DNA of 64,000 bases. Source: Desulfovibrio sp. (GTDB lineage Bacteria; Desulfobacterota; Desulfovibrionia; Desulfovibrionales; Desulfovibrionaceae). Below the pieces are notes generated by a model. It saw only the letters and a list, made by a program, of their open reading frames with translations. It was not told the DNA's origin and did no database searches. Below, piece after piece: positions 9,317 through 18,230 of the stretch. Position 1 is the first letter of the stretch, and every line of letters begins with the position of its first letter. The stretch covers positions 124,001 through 188,000 of the forward strand of contig JAISTH010000071.1 of the NCBI GenBank assembly GCA_031272715.1. Reading direction: 5' to 3'. A program made the translations under genes and the position numbers.

Positions 9317-10036
9317 ATGGCTGACGCAGACCGCAAGGTTTTTCCCGTCGAGAAGGTGCTCGCCCTGGTGGCGGGCAAGGATGACGTAGACACCAAGGAC
9401 ATCGCCGGCTTCGTGGTGGGACGCTCCATCGCCTGCGAATGCGGCGCCAAGGTGGCGGGTCCCTATGCCGCCACGTGGCTCGCCCGGTGGTATCCCCAGT
9501 TCCTGGAACTGGAATGGAAGGCCGACCAGCCCTGGGACGCCTTCGTGGCCAAGGGCAAGAAGGTCCTCGGCGACAGCGTCTCCCTCACCGTCATGGACGG
9601 CCCCACCCGGACGATGGTGGACGCGGCGATGGACGCCATGGCCGAGAACCGGCACGGCATGGAGAGCCAGATGGCCGCGGCCAGGGCCCTCGAGGCCCGC
9701 GTCCAGGAACTGGAGCCCTACGTGGCCAAGGCCGAGGCGTTGCAGAAGAAGTGCGACGAACTGGAGGCCAAGATCAAGACCATGAACACCGACATGGGCG
9801 CCCTGCGCCGCCAGGCCGCCGATTTCCAGGGCAAGGTGGCCATCAGCCAGGACGACCTCATGCAGACCATCAAGGACGCCATCAAGGACGGCCTGAAGGG
9901 CATGGTGGTCGGCGGCGCGGCCGCAGGCGCGGCGGCCGGCGATGCGGCGGCCGAGTCCGCCGCCGAGGAGAGCTCCGTGCCGGACGACTTCGGTTTCGGC
10001 GCCTCCGGGGCGAACAACGACGGCTTCGGCTTCTGA
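9317..10036 (+). CDS. qmoD: Conserved protein of the qmo operon, QmoD-type
   Basis: A 239-residue soluble protein with no cofactor motif. It is encoded 36 bases after qmoC and before the operon terminator. The position and the general character match the fourth gene of the qmo operon in Desulfovibrio, called qmoD. Residues 1-110 look globular. Residues about 115-170 form an acidic/basic heptad-rich coiled coil (ALEARVQELEPYVAKAEAL). The C-terminus is an Ala/Gly stretch followed by an Asp/Phe/Gly-rich tail ending FGFGASGANNDGFGF. Its role is not established; assistance to Qmo-Apr interaction is a reasonable guess. AGGAGG precedes the ATG. Confidence 0.85.
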   Translation: MADADRKVFPVEKVLALVAGKDDVDTKDIAGFVVGRSIACECGAKVAGPYAATWLARWYPQFLELEWKADQPWDAFVAKGKKVLGDSVSLTVMDGPTRTMVDAAMDAMAENRHGMESQMAAARALEARVQELEPYVAKAEALQKKCDELEAKIKTMNTDMGALRRQAADFQGKVAISQDDLMQTIKDAIKDGLKGMVVGGAAAGAAAGDAAAESAAEESSVPDDFGFGASGANNDGFGF

Positions 10037-10059
10037 TTCCGTCAACCTCTTGATTCTCG

Positions 10060-10093
10060 AAAGGGCGCCCGGCATCGGGCGCCCTTTTTTTTC
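10060..10093 (+). terminator. Rho-independent terminator after qmoD
   Basis: A perfect stem AAGGGCGCCCG/CGGGCGCCCTT with a GCAT loop (10061-10085) runs directly into a tract of eight T residues. Confidence 0.93.
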
Positions 10094-10225
10094 TTGGGAA
10101 AAGCCGGCCGGAATCCTCCGGGGATTCCGGCCGTCCCCCAGTCCCCGCCGCAACATCCTCGCGCCAATCCGGCGATGATTCCCTTCCAGGGGGCCGTCTC
10201 CGCGACACTTCCCATCTAAAGGCAA
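10094..10225. other. Intergenic region after the qmo operon
   Basis: No gene is supported between the qmo terminator and the chemoreceptor at 10663. The small open frames at 10262-10666 lack ribosome binding sites and protein-like composition. A candidate promoter is listed separately. Confidence 0.5.
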
Positions 10226-10259
10226 ACGACTTGCCGAAAGTCGTCAAATGATGTAAATG
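10226..10259 (+). promoter_or_regulatory. Candidate promoter with inverted repeat upstream of the chemoreceptor
   Basis: TTGCCG (10231-10236) is followed after 17 bases by TAAATG (10254-10259). A perfect 7-bp inverted repeat ACGACTT/AAGTCGT (10226-10244) covers the -35 box and could be an operator. The resulting leader would be about 400 bases, so the assignment is tentative. Confidence 0.35.
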
Positions 10260-10662
10260 TCATGGCAGATGCAGGGTTAGCTCTCCGGGTCGTCGCCGAG
10301 GCCTCTGGCATGTCGTTTGCAACGGTCCGGTCGGCGAACGCCACTTTTGACGGCCGTGTTCCGGCAGACCGGTTCGCGAACCCCGCACTGCCTTCTGTCG
10401 GAGAGACGGCGGACGGCGGGACGGGGCGGGCTGGTCCGGAATGGCCGCGGGAGCCGCCTGAAATCGACCGGTTCCGACATGCGTCGAGGGGGAGGACGCA
10501 CGGCCAGTCCCGCGAACGGGACATGGTCTCGCCACGGCCCGCGAAGAGGGCATGGCAAGCGTGTGGTCCTTGTGCAGTCCAAGGCCGACACCAAGGGATG
10601 GGAAATCGCATGAGGCTTTACGACGGGCATCCCGTGCCACACATTACCGGGAGGACTCTCCC

Positions 10663-13179
10663 ATGACGATGCGACAGAAAATCGTCGCAGGGTTCATCTG
10701 CATCGTCTCCCTTGTCGTGATGGTCGCCGGGCTCGCCTACTACTGCATGACGGAGACGCAGCGGGGCCTGGACGCCTACCGGGCGGACACGGCCCGGCAC
10801 GATCACCTGTTGCGGATCGGCGAGGGACAGGACAAGGCCGACGTGAACATACGCCGGTTCGCCTTGGACTACGATCCGGCACTCATCTCCCAGGCCTCCG
10901 AATATCTCGCCGTCTGCATCAAGGAACTTGGCCTTCTGCGCTCCCCCAACAACCCCGCCGACATGGAGGCCCTCCTGGACGACACCGAGAGGAGCTTCCA
11001 GCGCAAGGCCGGACTTCTCGCGCCATACCGGGATGGCATTCTCTCCATCCTCTCCGTCCATAAAGACAGGATCGAACCTGAATTGAACCGCATCGGCACG
11101 GACCTGCTGGATCTGCACGACCTCGCCACGGAAGTCCGCAACGTGGCCGTGCTCTCCTACATCGGGCCGGCACTGCGCCGTCTTGGCTATGTGCGCAGCG
11201 CCATGAACCGCTTCGTGTACACCCGTACGCCGCTTGCGGCGCGGGACGCCCTCGAGGAGGTGGTGTCCCTGTCGGCCCTCGTCAGATCCATGGAGCACGG
11301 CATCGCCGACGATGGAGGCCGTGCCGTGTGGAAACGCATAAACGACTCCATGGAAATGATCGGCGCCGATGCCCGTCTCATCAACCGCCTTGCGCGGAAG
11401 ATGCAGGAGAACCTCGCCGTTCTGGACGCCGTGTCCCTCGGCCCTCTCGCCGCCCTTGCGGAGCGCCTGGAGGGGATGCGCGTCGAGGCGCTTTCCCGCA
11501 TCGACCGGATGCGGACGCAATCCCTGCGCATGCTCCTCGGCGGTTGCCTGATAGCGCTGCTCATCGGGATCTGCTGTGGGCTATATGTCAGCCGGAGCCT
11601 TGCGAAGCGCCTGCATACCCTTCTCGACTATGCCGAGGAGATCGGCAAGGGGCGCTTCGACGAGCCAATCCGCGTGACGGGCCATGGAGAGGTCTCCCAA
11701 GTTCTGAAGGCCATGGCCATCGCACAGGACAGCATCAAGGGCGCCATGACGAACGTGCGGGACATCAGCGAAAAGGCGTGCCGGGGAATAATGGGTGAGC
11801 ATCTGTCCACGGAAGGGTTGCCCGGCGCCTATGCGGACCTGTGCAGGGCGATCAATTCCCTTTCGGATTCCCTGCTGGGCATCGTCGACCAATATCCGGG
11901 CACTGTCATGGCCTGTGACGCAGAGGGCAAGGTGCTCTACCTGAACGCGGTCGGCCGGAAGTTGTTCGGCGAAGCGGCCCTGGGCGCCCCCTGCGGCGGG
12001 ACCGTGTCCTGCCCCCACGCCGAAGCGGACACGTGTCTGGGCAGACTTTGCGTGGCGCGGCGGGACCCCGTCGCCGGAGAGACGACCTTGCGGTGCGGCG
12101 GCGAATCCATCGACGTGCAAGTCGCGTCCGTGCCCATCTTCGATGGGGAGCGAAGGGCCGTCGGGTTCTACGAGTTCATCACGGACATCTCGGAACGCAA
12201 GCGCATGATGCGTTCCATCGATGCGGCCATCGTCGAGGCCTCGGGGATATCCGCCGCCCTTGTGGCGACGGCCGGGGAACTCGCCCGGGAAGTGGATGAC
12301 GTGTCCGAGGGAGCCGGCCTGCAGAAGCAGCGGATAGACATCGCGGCAAACGACATGGAGAAGATGGCGGCGTCCATCGCCAATGTCGCGGAAGGCGCCG
12401 TTGATGCCGCGGGCCGCTCCGACGCGGCCGGCGTCAAGGCGGACGCGGGCGCCCAGCGTGTCGGGGAGACGGCTTCCGCCATCAATGAGATCAGTTCCCT
12501 TGCGACCCGGCTTCAGGCGAACATGCAAGCGCTGGAAACCAGGACGGGAGAGATCACGCACATCATGGACGTCATCGCCGACATCGCCGCCCAGACGAAC
12601 CTGCTGGCCCTCAATGCCGCCATCGAGGCGGCCCGGGCCGGAGATGCCGGTCGGGGTTTCGCCGTCGTCGCCGACGAGGTGCGCCAACTCGCCGACCGGA
12701 CCGTCACGGCCACGAAGGACGTCGAAGGGAGCGTGCACGGCATCCAGGAAGCGACCGAACGCAGCTGCCGGGAGATGGATGAGGTCATGGTGACCATCCG
12801 GAAGGTGACCGGCCTTTCCGCCAAATCCGGCGAGGCGCTTTCCGAGATACTGGAGATGTCCCTGGCGAGTTCCCGGGCCGTGTCCGCCATCGCGAAGGCC
12901 ACGGAGGAGCAGAGCACGGTCTCGGCCCAGATAGGCAAGGCGGTGGAGGAGATACGGGATGTCGCCGGCCACACGGAACAGGCCATGGGGCGGGCCGTCG
13001 AATCCTTGGACAAGGTCTCGACCACCATCAAGAAACTTGACGGAGTCCTCGCGACGCTCAGCAGACTGGGAGATGGGCGGGACGGCGCATCCCAGGGCCA
13101 TTCCGGAGCCTCTTCCGAAGAGCAAGGGCCGGCTGCTGCGGCATCCGAAACGATCCAACATGGCAAGGATGCGGCGTGA
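10663..13179 (+). CDS. Methyl-accepting chemotaxis protein with PAS domain
   Basis: An 838-residue transmembrane chemoreceptor. A first membrane segment lies at about residues 7-27 and a helical periplasmic sensor region at 30-285. A second membrane segment is at about 290-309, followed by a HAMP domain (to about 360). A PAS domain ([19 protein letters not shown]) spans about 406-511, and the cytoplasmic signalling domain has the hairpin tip [20 protein letters not shown] near residue 643. It would report to CheA/CheW. The PAS segment contains extra cysteines ([15 protein letters not shown]). Start: GGGAGG at 10649-10654 points to ATG 10663; an upstream in-frame ATG at 10552 lacks a site. The stop codon overlaps the start of a cytochrome c3 gene, so the two are translationally coupled and a redox ligand is plausible. 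Confidence 0.93.
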   Translation: MTMRQKIVAGFICIVSLVVMVAGLAYYCMTETQRGLDAYRADTARHDHLLRIGEGQDKADVNIRRFALDYDPALISQASEYLAVCIKELGLLRSPNNPADMEALLDDTERSFQRKAGLLAPYRDGILSILSVHKDRIEPELNRIGTDLLDLHDLATEVRNVAVLSYIGPALRRLGYVRSAMNRFVYTRTPLAARDALEEVVSLSALVRSMEHGIADDGGRAVWKRINDSMEMIGADARLINRLARKMQENLAVLDAVSLGPLAALAERLEGMRVEALSRIDRMRTQSLRMLLGGCLIALLIGICCGLYVSRSLAKRLHTLLDYAEEIGKGRFDEPIRVTGHGEVSQVLKAMAIAQDSIKGAMTNVRDISEKACRGIMGEHLSTEGLPGAYADLCRAINSLSDSLLGIVDQYPGTVMACDAEGKVLYLNAVGRKLFGEAALGAPCGGTVSCPHAEADTCLGRLCVARRDPVAGETTLRCGGESIDVQVASVPIFDGERRAVGFYEFITDISERKRMMRSIDAAIVEASGISAALVATAGELAREVDDVSEGAGLQKQRIDIAANDMEKMAASIANVAEGAVDAAGRSDAAGVKADAGAQRVGETASAINEISSLATRLQANMQALETRTGEITHIMDVIADIAAQTNLLALNAAIEAARAGDAGRGFAVVADEVRQLADRTVTATKDVEGSVHGIQEATERSCREMDEVMVTIRKVTGLSAKSGEALSEILEMSLASSRAVSAIAKATEEQSTVSAQIGKAVEEIRDVAGHTEQAMGRAVESLDKVSTTIKKLDGVLATLSRLGDGRDGASQGHSGASSEEQGPAAAASETIQHGKDAA

Positions 13180-13580
13180 TGAAACCAACGACCATCATTC
13201 TTCTGCTGTTTCTGGTGGCCCTTGTCGTTCCCGCATTCGCCGCGCGGCCCCCTGAACCTCAGGAACCGATCCCTTTCAACGGTCTCAAGTTCAAGACCAT
13301 GTTCCCCCACAAGGGACACGAACGGGTCGAATGCATCACGTGCCACCACATCGTGGACGAGAAGGAGACCTATCTCAAGTGCGCCACGGAAGGTTGCCAC
13401 GATGAACTGATGGACAAGGGTTCAATGAGCCTTTACTCGATCGTGCATACACCTGAGGGGTTGATGCACCAGACTTGCATCGAGTGCCACATCAAGATAT
13501 CCATTGAAGCTCCGGACCTGAAACGGGATATCGTCAGCTGCAACAAGAGCAAGTGCCATGGAGGGTCGAGGGGCAAGTAG
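13179..13580 (+). CDS. Tetraheme cytochrome c3 (class III)
   Basis: A 133-residue exported cytochrome. The hydrophobic signal peptide ends near AFA at about residue 22. The mature part holds four heme-binding motifs in class III order: CITCH, CATEGCH (four-residue spacing), CIECH and CNKSKCH (four-residue spacing). Extra histidines for axial ligation include FPHKGHERVECITCHH. Such cytochromes shuttle electrons in the periplasm, classically from hydrogenases or formate dehydrogenases. The ATG at 13179 overlaps the TGA of the chemoreceptor by one base; a GTG one codon earlier is also possible. AAGGA lies at 13165-13169. This is an unusual partner for a chemoreceptor. A strong terminator follows. 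Confidence 0.92.
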   Translation: MKPTTIILLLFLVALVVPAFAARPPEPQEPIPFNGLKFKTMFPHKGHERVECITCHHIVDEKETYLKCATEGCHDELMDKGSMSLYSIVHTPEGLMHQTCIECHIKISIEAPDLKRDIVSCNKSKCHGGSRGK

Positions 13581-13623
13581 TTTGTCGCCGAAGTGGATGC
13601 TCTGTACTGTACAACGATTACGT

Positions 13624-13675
13624 AAAAAGTAAAAGGCGTCATTGCAACACACTGCAATGATGCCTTTTACTTTTT
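13624..13675. terminator. Bidirectional terminator after cytochrome c3
   Basis: A long stem AAAAAGTAAAAGGC-TCATTGCA pairs with TGCAATGA-GCCTTTTACTTTTT around an ACACAC loop. There are A-runs on the left and T-runs on the right, so it can stop transcripts from both strands. It marks the edge of the AT-rich island. Confidence 0.9.
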
Positions 13676-13693
13676 GCTCAACTTGTATAATTT

Positions 13694-14450
13694 TCAGTCT
13701 TCACGCAGGAGTTGCATTTCACGCAGAAATCGAGACGGCGCTTTGGCAACCCCATCGTATGTATCGGCGAAGGTAAGAGTCAGCGTGTCCGAGGCAGTTG
13801 TGATTGCCGTGTAGCAAAGTCTCCGTTCTTCCTGGATCCCGTTATCATCACTGCCGGATTGCATGCTTTGGTATGTTGGGAAGATCTCCTCCGCCATGCC
13901 TGCGAGATATATGTGCTTATAATTTGATATGTTTTTTGCGTTTACAGTAAAGCACTGAACTGCATCTTGTAATTTTGGGATTGTAGACTTCTGTTTATCA
14001 AGCTCTTGCAAGAATACATTGAGCGTGACATTACCAACTCCGTGTGACGCTATGACTTTGTCTTGCAGCTCGCACCATATCGCTCTTTCATATGCATAAT
14101 CTGTATATATTTCATTTGACGGCGTGCGAGTTCGGCCTGCAGGTTGTCGAACCATTCTATAGCGTGTTTATTAAAAGCTAGGACATTTTAGTTGTCGGCG
14201 AGTTCGGATAGACAAATTTTGAGAAATGCGTGTGTGCCGTTATCAAGTTTATCAACGGCGAGCAATGATTCGAGCCAGAATCTCAAATAGCTGGCATGGT
14301 AAATTTGTGATTGTAAAATAATACTCTGTACATCAATTTCTATCTTCGTGAGGTCAGTAAATGCATTACATAAATTCCAAAGGTACTCAACGCCATTGCT
14401 CGAATTTGCTAGGCTCAACATTGAATATAAGCATTGGAATGGTGTGCTTA
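13694..14450 (-). pseudogene. Remnant of a UvrD-like helicase (GajB-type)
   Basis: Two out-of-frame pieces remain. The upstream piece (about 14450-14188) encodes a helical segment (LANSSNGVEYLWNLCNAF ... YLRFWLESLL) of the kind found in the linker of superfamily 1 helicases. The downstream piece (14155-13694) encodes a helicase C-terminus. It has HIYLAGMAEEIFPTYQ, then EERRLCYTAITTASD (motif VI region, degenerate at the usual AITRA) and a closing KAPSRFLREM. The Walker A half is missing, the frames differ and the motif V region is eroded, so the gene is dead. It lies directly behind a GajA-like fragment, as in the Gabija anti-phage pair. The DNA is AT-rich compared with its neighbours. Confidence 0.7.
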
Positions 14451-14795
14451 AGAATTCATTCGCTGCGCTACTCTCTTATCATCGTAAACGGTTACTTTGC
14501 CAAGAAAATCTCTATCAAGGTAATCACTCTCTCCACCATCTGTCGTAAAGTCGAGCGTAATAGATAATTCGCCTGTGTGATATGGTTGTTCCTTGGCGTC
14601 TGATAGGTGAAAGTTATACTCGTCTGGCATCGGGGCCGTATCTATACTAGGGAATGGCAGTGCTAGGCGAAGTGCATCAAGGATACTGGTCTTCCTTGTG
14701 TTATTCTCCCTGATCAAAACAGTCGTCTCACCAAGATCAAAGGAGATATCCTCAAAGCAGCGAAAATTCTTGATGTGTACGTTTTTGAGCATCAT
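14448..14795 (-). pseudogene. Remnant of an OLD-family nuclease N-terminus (GajA-type)
   Basis: A 115-residue fragment of an AAA ATPase/TOPRIM nuclease of the OLD family. The first residues (MLKNVHIKNFRCFEDISFDL) are the typical SMC/RecF-like N-terminus. The Walker A site, normally GENNxGKTS, reads RENNTRKTS; both key glycines are arginine, which should abolish nucleotide binding. The frame stops after about 115 residues and runs into helicase sequence, so a deletion removed the TOPRIM domain and the start of the helicase. AAAGGAG precedes ATG 14795, showing that the original start survived. Together with the preceding entry this is a decayed Gabija-like system. Confidence 0.7.
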
Positions 14796-14939
14796 ATAGA
14801 TTTCTCCTTTTGTCGTTTCGTGAATATCCAATATTCAGTTACTTCTGACTAATTCTGAGTTATGTAATATTATTAAATTCAAACTTTAAAATCAATGCAA
14901 GCCACAGGAGATTTCAAAGCAGAATTTGTTCAGTTTGGT

Positions 14940-15230
14940 TCAGTCTTTCCAATTCCACCATTTGAGCTTTTTGGGATCTAGCGGCCTGCCGTCATTCTCG
15001 GCGAACCAAACGGCAAGTCGGTACACATAGAGCACACATCTGTCGACATGGCCACCATGAAAAACGCAATCCTTGTTATAGATTTCTTCAGCATTCTGTC
15101 CTTTCAAGGATGTAACAGTGGGATAACCAAGATTTATCAAATGTTGCGCCATGTTTTTTCCAATTCCAGGTATTCGCTCTAAATCTGATTTCCTTGCTAC
15201 AGGATGTCCTGTGGTTGTATTTTTATTCAC
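14940..15230 (-). CDS. Helix-hairpin-helix protein, Cdd1 (pathogenicity locus) family
   Basis: A 96-residue protein with a helix-hairpin-helix motif (LERIPGIGKNMAQHLINLGY, about residues 17-36). A family-typical second half has VDRCVLYVYRLAVWFAEN and the closing KLKWWNWKD. These small Cdd1-type proteins are widespread, probably bind nucleic acid non-specifically and have no assigned reaction. The GTG at 15230 is preferred because GGGAG lies 7 bases upstream; an upstream TTG at 15263 has none. The gene seems intact although it lies in the AT-rich island beside the decayed Gabija-like genes. Confidence 0.75.
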   Translation of the reverse strand: MNKNTTTGHPVARKSDLERIPGIGKNMAQHLINLGYPTVTSLKGQNAEEIYNKDCVFHGGHVDRCVLYVYRLAVWFAENDGRPLDPKKLKWWNWKD

Positions 15231-15654
15231 ATGAAATCTCCCTGTGAAAAAATATGTTTTCAACGATTAAAATATGAAATCAAAATATCTTTTTGTGCGA
15301 TGTGCTGCAGTATTACGATTGCTTACTGTTGCCCAAAATACCCCTGGCATCTCATAGTGTCTGGGGTAATTGCAATAATGTGTCGAGGGAAGTATTTGAC
15401 TGAAGTATTTCTAATATTGAGTATTCTTCCTCGTGGTATGTTATGTCATGCCAGCGGATGCTTGAGTTTTTCTGGGGATAATTGTGATATTCGTAAAGGG
15501 TTAATTGTAGATTTTGGGAAAACCAAATAAATCTTCAATGTTATTCCAGATACAAATTATCAACAATGGCGACAAAACGTAATAATTTTTTTCAATCATC
15601 GATTTGCAGCAACGACTGTATGTTATTTGTGTGTATTTATGGACACAATCATTT
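15231..15654. other. AT-rich spacer of the island
   Basis: About 420 bases of low-GC DNA. An open frame on the plus strand (15204-15530) is Cys/Ile-rich, lacks a ribosome binding site and resembles no family. No gene, repeat or clear promoter is supported. Confidence 0.5.
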
Positions 15655-16059
15655 CTAGAAGTGGACCGTCTTCGGCGCTTCCGTGAAGTTGTAGGTTCTT
15701 GCCGTTGCGTCCTTCAGGTAGAGAACCTGCGTGTTGTTGTCATCGGCGGAGTACCTTCCCTTCAGTCGCGGGTGGGCGTCCAGCATCGCCTGCTTGACAT
15801 CCTTGCGATCGTCATTGACGACCGTTGCCGCGATGCGTATCCATTCCTGCGCACCATCGTAGGCGCAGATCTCGACTTTGGGGTTCTTCGCCATCTGCTT
15901 CGACACGTCCTTGTTCCTTCCCGTTTGGATGTAGAGTTTGTCTTCATAGATGAGGACGGTGCCGAAGGGGCGCACGCAGGGTTGATCTCCGTCCGTGGTG
16001 GCAAGGTAGTACATGCCGCACTTCTTCAGGAAATCGTGAACGTACTGGATGTCAGACAT
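15655..16059 (-). CDS. Pyridoxamine 5'-phosphate oxidase-fold protein (cytoplasmic)
   Basis: A 134-residue split-barrel flavin/FMN-type protein. It has the family opening VHDFLKKCGMYYLATTDGDQP, then VRPFGTVLIYEDKLYIQTG and NPKVEICAYDG. Members bind FMN or F420-like cofactors and include nitroimidazole reductase-like (NimA) proteins; the substrate here is unknown. There is no signal peptide. AAAAGGAGA precedes the ATG. It is about 60-65 percent identical by eye to the next gene upstream, which carries an export signal, so the pair arose by tandem duplication. Confidence 0.85.
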   Translation of the reverse strand: MSDIQYVHDFLKKCGMYYLATTDGDQPCVRPFGTVLIYEDKLYIQTGRNKDVSKQMAKNPKVEICAYDGAQEWIRIAATVVNDDRKDVKQAMLDAHPRLKGRYSADDNNTQVLYLKDATARTYNFTEAPKTVHF

Positions 16060-16200
16060 GGTAGTCTCCTTTTGTGGTTATCGCCGAATTGTGGCGTCGG
16101 CGAATATTTTGTTGATGGAATAGTAAATTCTGACAGATGTTAAGATTACTAAAATGGAACTGCCAGAAAAAGATTATATTCTGCGATATGATGCCGATGG

Positions 16201-16701
16201 CTAGAACTTTATGACTTTCGGCTCGCCCTTGAAGCTGTAGAATCGTGCCGTCGCATCCTTGAGATACAGAACCTGCGTATTGTTATCATCGGCTGAGTAC
16301 ATCGACTTCAGTGAGGGATGTGCGTCAAGCATGAACTGTTTTGCTTCCCTTCGGTCATCGTTGACGGCCGTTGCGGCGATGCGTATCCATTCCCCTTCGC
16401 CATCATAGGCGCAGATCTCGATCTTTGGGTTTTTCGCCATCTGTTTCGAAACGTCCTTTTTCCTGCCGGTTTGGAAGTAAATTTTTCCTTCATAGATGCC
16501 AAGACTGCTGAACGGCCGAACTCTCGGCTGGTCGCCGTCCACTGTGGCGATGTAGTACGTGCCGCACTTTTTCAGGAAGTCGTGGACGACCTTGACATCT
16601 GCAGTGGCCTCTACGGCTGCAGATAGAGTTCCGGCCGACAGGAATGCGGAAAACAGGACGACAGCGAACATGAAAGCAAGTGTGGTGCATACCCTCTTCA
16701 T
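16201..16701 (-). CDS. Exported pyridoxamine 5'-phosphate oxidase-fold protein
   Basis: A 166-residue paralogue of the downstream gene, with an extra N-terminus of about 32 residues that is a clear Sec signal peptide. It has a basic start (MKR), a hydrophobic core (LAFMFAVVLFSAFL) and a likely cleavage after LSA near residue 29. The remainder repeats the split-barrel fold (VHDFLKKCGTYYIATVDGDQP, IYFQTGRKKDVSKQMAKNP). Export of this flavin-binding fold by the Sec route is unusual, because FMN is a cytoplasmic cofactor. There is no twin-arginine motif. AAAGGAG stands before the ATG. A gap of 141 bases separates it from the cytoplasmic copy. Confidence 0.85.
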   Translation of the reverse strand: MKRVCTTLAFMFAVVLFSAFLSAGTLSAAVEATADVKVVHDFLKKCGTYYIATVDGDQPRVRPFSSLGIYEGKIYFQTGRKKDVSKQMAKNPKIEICAYDGEGEWIRIAATAVNDDRREAKQFMLDAHPSLKSMYSADDNNTQVLYLKDATARFYSFKGEPKVIKF

Positions 16702-17021
16702 GATTACTCCTTTGTGTGTTTATGGGTGAGCTGTGTGACAGGAAGGATGTGGCGCATGAGAATCGCGTTGCATCCGTGTCCTGGGCCAGGGCATCAAGGC
16801 GCAATCCGCGTCGGCGGGTTCTGCGCCTATCCACGGCCATCCACGGCCATCCATCGGCATCGCATGGCGCCCCGCCATCTCCCCATGGCGCCCATGGGCG
16901 TCCGGACAGGCCGTCATTGCGCCTTCGCCGCACTGGCCCTTTCGGAAGGGGCATGCCCCTTCCGTTCCATTCTGCGTACTCCAAGACGGGGGCGTCGCGC
17001 AACACCCGGGTCCACGGCCTT
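16702..17021. other. Intergenic region upstream of the exported PNPOx-fold gene, with a short tandem repeat
   Basis: No gene is supported in about 320 bases. The decamer CCACGGCCAT stands twice in tandem at 16831-16850, with a degenerate third copy to 16860. The sequence marks the return from the AT-rich island to host composition. Confidence 0.55.
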
Positions 17022-17061
17022 CAAAAACGCACGAGGGCGGCCGGAACCCCGGCCGCCCTCG
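17022..17061 (-). terminator. Terminator of the rplKAJL operon
   Basis: A perfect 13-bp stem CGAGGGCGGCCGG/CCGGCCGCCCTCG (17032-17061) with an AACC loop. On the minus strand it is followed by GTGCGTTTTTG, giving the T tract. Confidence 0.88.
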
Positions 17062-17096
17062 AATCCTTCCCCCCGTCCTCCGTCGGACGGTGGAGG

Positions 17097-17483
17097 CTAC
17101 TTGACCTCGACGACGGCCCCGGCCTCGGTGAGCTGCTTCTTGGCCTCCTCGGCCTCGTCCTTCGAGACGGCCTCCTTGATGGTGGAGGGCGCACCGTCCA
17201 CCTTCTCCTTGGCCTCCTTGAGCCCCAGGCTCGTCAGGGCGCGCACCACCTTGATGACGGCGATCTTGTTGGCCCCGGTCTCCTTCAGGATCACGTCGAA
17301 TTCGGTCTTCTCCTCGACCTCCTCGGCGGGCTGGCCCGCGGCCGGGGCGGCCATGACCATGGCGGCTGCGGGCGCCGCGGCGGAGACCCCGAACTTCTCC
17401 TCGAGCTCCTTGATGAATTCGGACAGTTCCAGCACGGTCATGTTGGAAATGAATTCGACGACTTCTTCCTTGGTGACTGCCAT
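17097..17483 (-). CDS. rplL: Ribosomal protein bL12 (L7/L12)
   Basis: A 128-residue stalk protein of the large ribosomal subunit. Four to six copies bind L10 and recruit translation factors. The N-terminal dimerisation domain (residues 1-30, [16 protein letters not shown]) leads to an Ala/Pro hinge (35-55). The globular factor-binding domain is at about 60-128 ([20 protein letters not shown] ... [13 protein letters not shown]). Length and sequence are fully typical. It is the last gene of the operon, 48 bases after rplJ and just before the terminator. Confidence 0.98.
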   Translation of the reverse strand: MAVTKEEVVEFISNMTVLELSEFIKELEEKFGVSAAAPAAAMVMAAPAAGQPAEEVEEKTEFDVILKETGANKIAVIKVVRALTSLGLKEAKEKVDGAPSTIKEAVSKDEAEEAKKQLTEAGAVVEVK

Positions 17484-17531
17484 GATGCACTCCAGCGCTT
17501 TGGCTTGATTTGGGTATTGTTGATGGATGTC

Positions 17532-18065
17532 CTACGCGGCGGCCGCCGTCGGGGTCTTCTTCTCCTCGATGGCCTTGAGGGCGTAGAGCAGACCGCGCAG
17601 GATGTTGGCGAACAGGGAGACGAAACTGGTGGGGACGGCGTTCATCGTGCCAAGCAGCTGGCCCAGCAGCTGTTCCCTGCCGGGCAGTCTCGCCAAGGCC
17701 TCCACCTGGTCCGCGGTCATGGCCTTGCCTTCCAGGCTGCCGCACCGCACGGTGAAGATCTTGCTCCGCTTGACGAATTCGCTGATCGCCTTCGCCACCG
17801 CCACAGGGTCGTCGAACCCAAGGGCGACGCCGCAGCTCTCGTGGAACTTGTCCTTGAGAGTGTCGTGCTTGCCGCCGGTCAGAGCGATACGAGCCAGGGT
17901 GTTCTTGACGACGTGATATTCGCCCCCTGCGCCGCGCAGGGATACCCTGAGATTCGTCAGCTCTTCCACCGTCATGCCCTTGAAGTCCGTCAGCACCGCA
18001 AACGAAGCGCTCTCGGTCCTTCCCTTGATCGCTTCGATGATTGCGGCTTTTTCAGACCTTTCCAC
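17532..18065 (-). CDS. rplJ: Ribosomal protein uL10
   Basis: A 177-residue base of the L7/L12 stalk. The N-terminal rRNA-binding domain carries [20 protein letters not shown] and [10 protein letters not shown]. The C-terminal helix ([18 protein letters not shown]) binds L12 dimers. The GTG at 18065 is taken as the start because GAGAGG lies just upstream and the length is then normal; the ATG at 18110 has no site. L10-L12 normally autoregulates this gene pair through its leader. Confidence 0.96.
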   Translation of the reverse strand: MERSEKAAIIEAIKGRTESASFAVLTDFKGMTVEELTNLRVSLRGAGGEYHVVKNTLARIALTGGKHDTLKDKFHESCGVALGFDDPVAVAKAISEFVKRSKIFTVRCGSLEGKAMTADQVEALARLPGREQLLGQLLGTMNAVPTSFVSLFANILRGLLYALKAIEEKKTPTAAAA

Positions 18066-18230
18066 GTGATTACCTCTCACGTTTAGGGGGTGGGTGGAAT
18101 GCCGAGCCAAAGATGCTGTGTCTGGACAGGACTATTGAGCCGCGCCGGTTCCCCGGTCGCCGCGCCTGCCGTCTTCGACTCGATATCCGTTGCCTTTGCC
18201 GTTCGTGTCGCGTGTGCGACTCCCGAGGGG
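18066..18230 (-). promoter_or_regulatory. rplJ leader, candidate L10 autoregulatory region
   Basis: The 165 bases between rplA and rplJ are long for this tight operon. In many bacteria this position holds the L10(L12)4-binding leader. Only position and length support the call; no consensus kink-turn was confirmed by eye. Confidence 0.35.

Noticed and set aside
10217-10240. Sigma-28 (flagellar) promoter TAAA...GCCGAAAG before the chemoreceptor
   Set aside because: The spacer is 12 bases instead of the usual 15, so the fit is poor.
10262-10666. Open frames between the qmo terminator and the chemoreceptor
   Set aside because: Several overlapping frames on both strands have Arg/Pro-rich composition and no ribosome binding site.
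15204-15530. Plus-strand open frame of 108 codons in the AT-rich island
   Set aside because: It overlaps the start of the HhH gene, lacks a ribosome binding site and is unlike any family.
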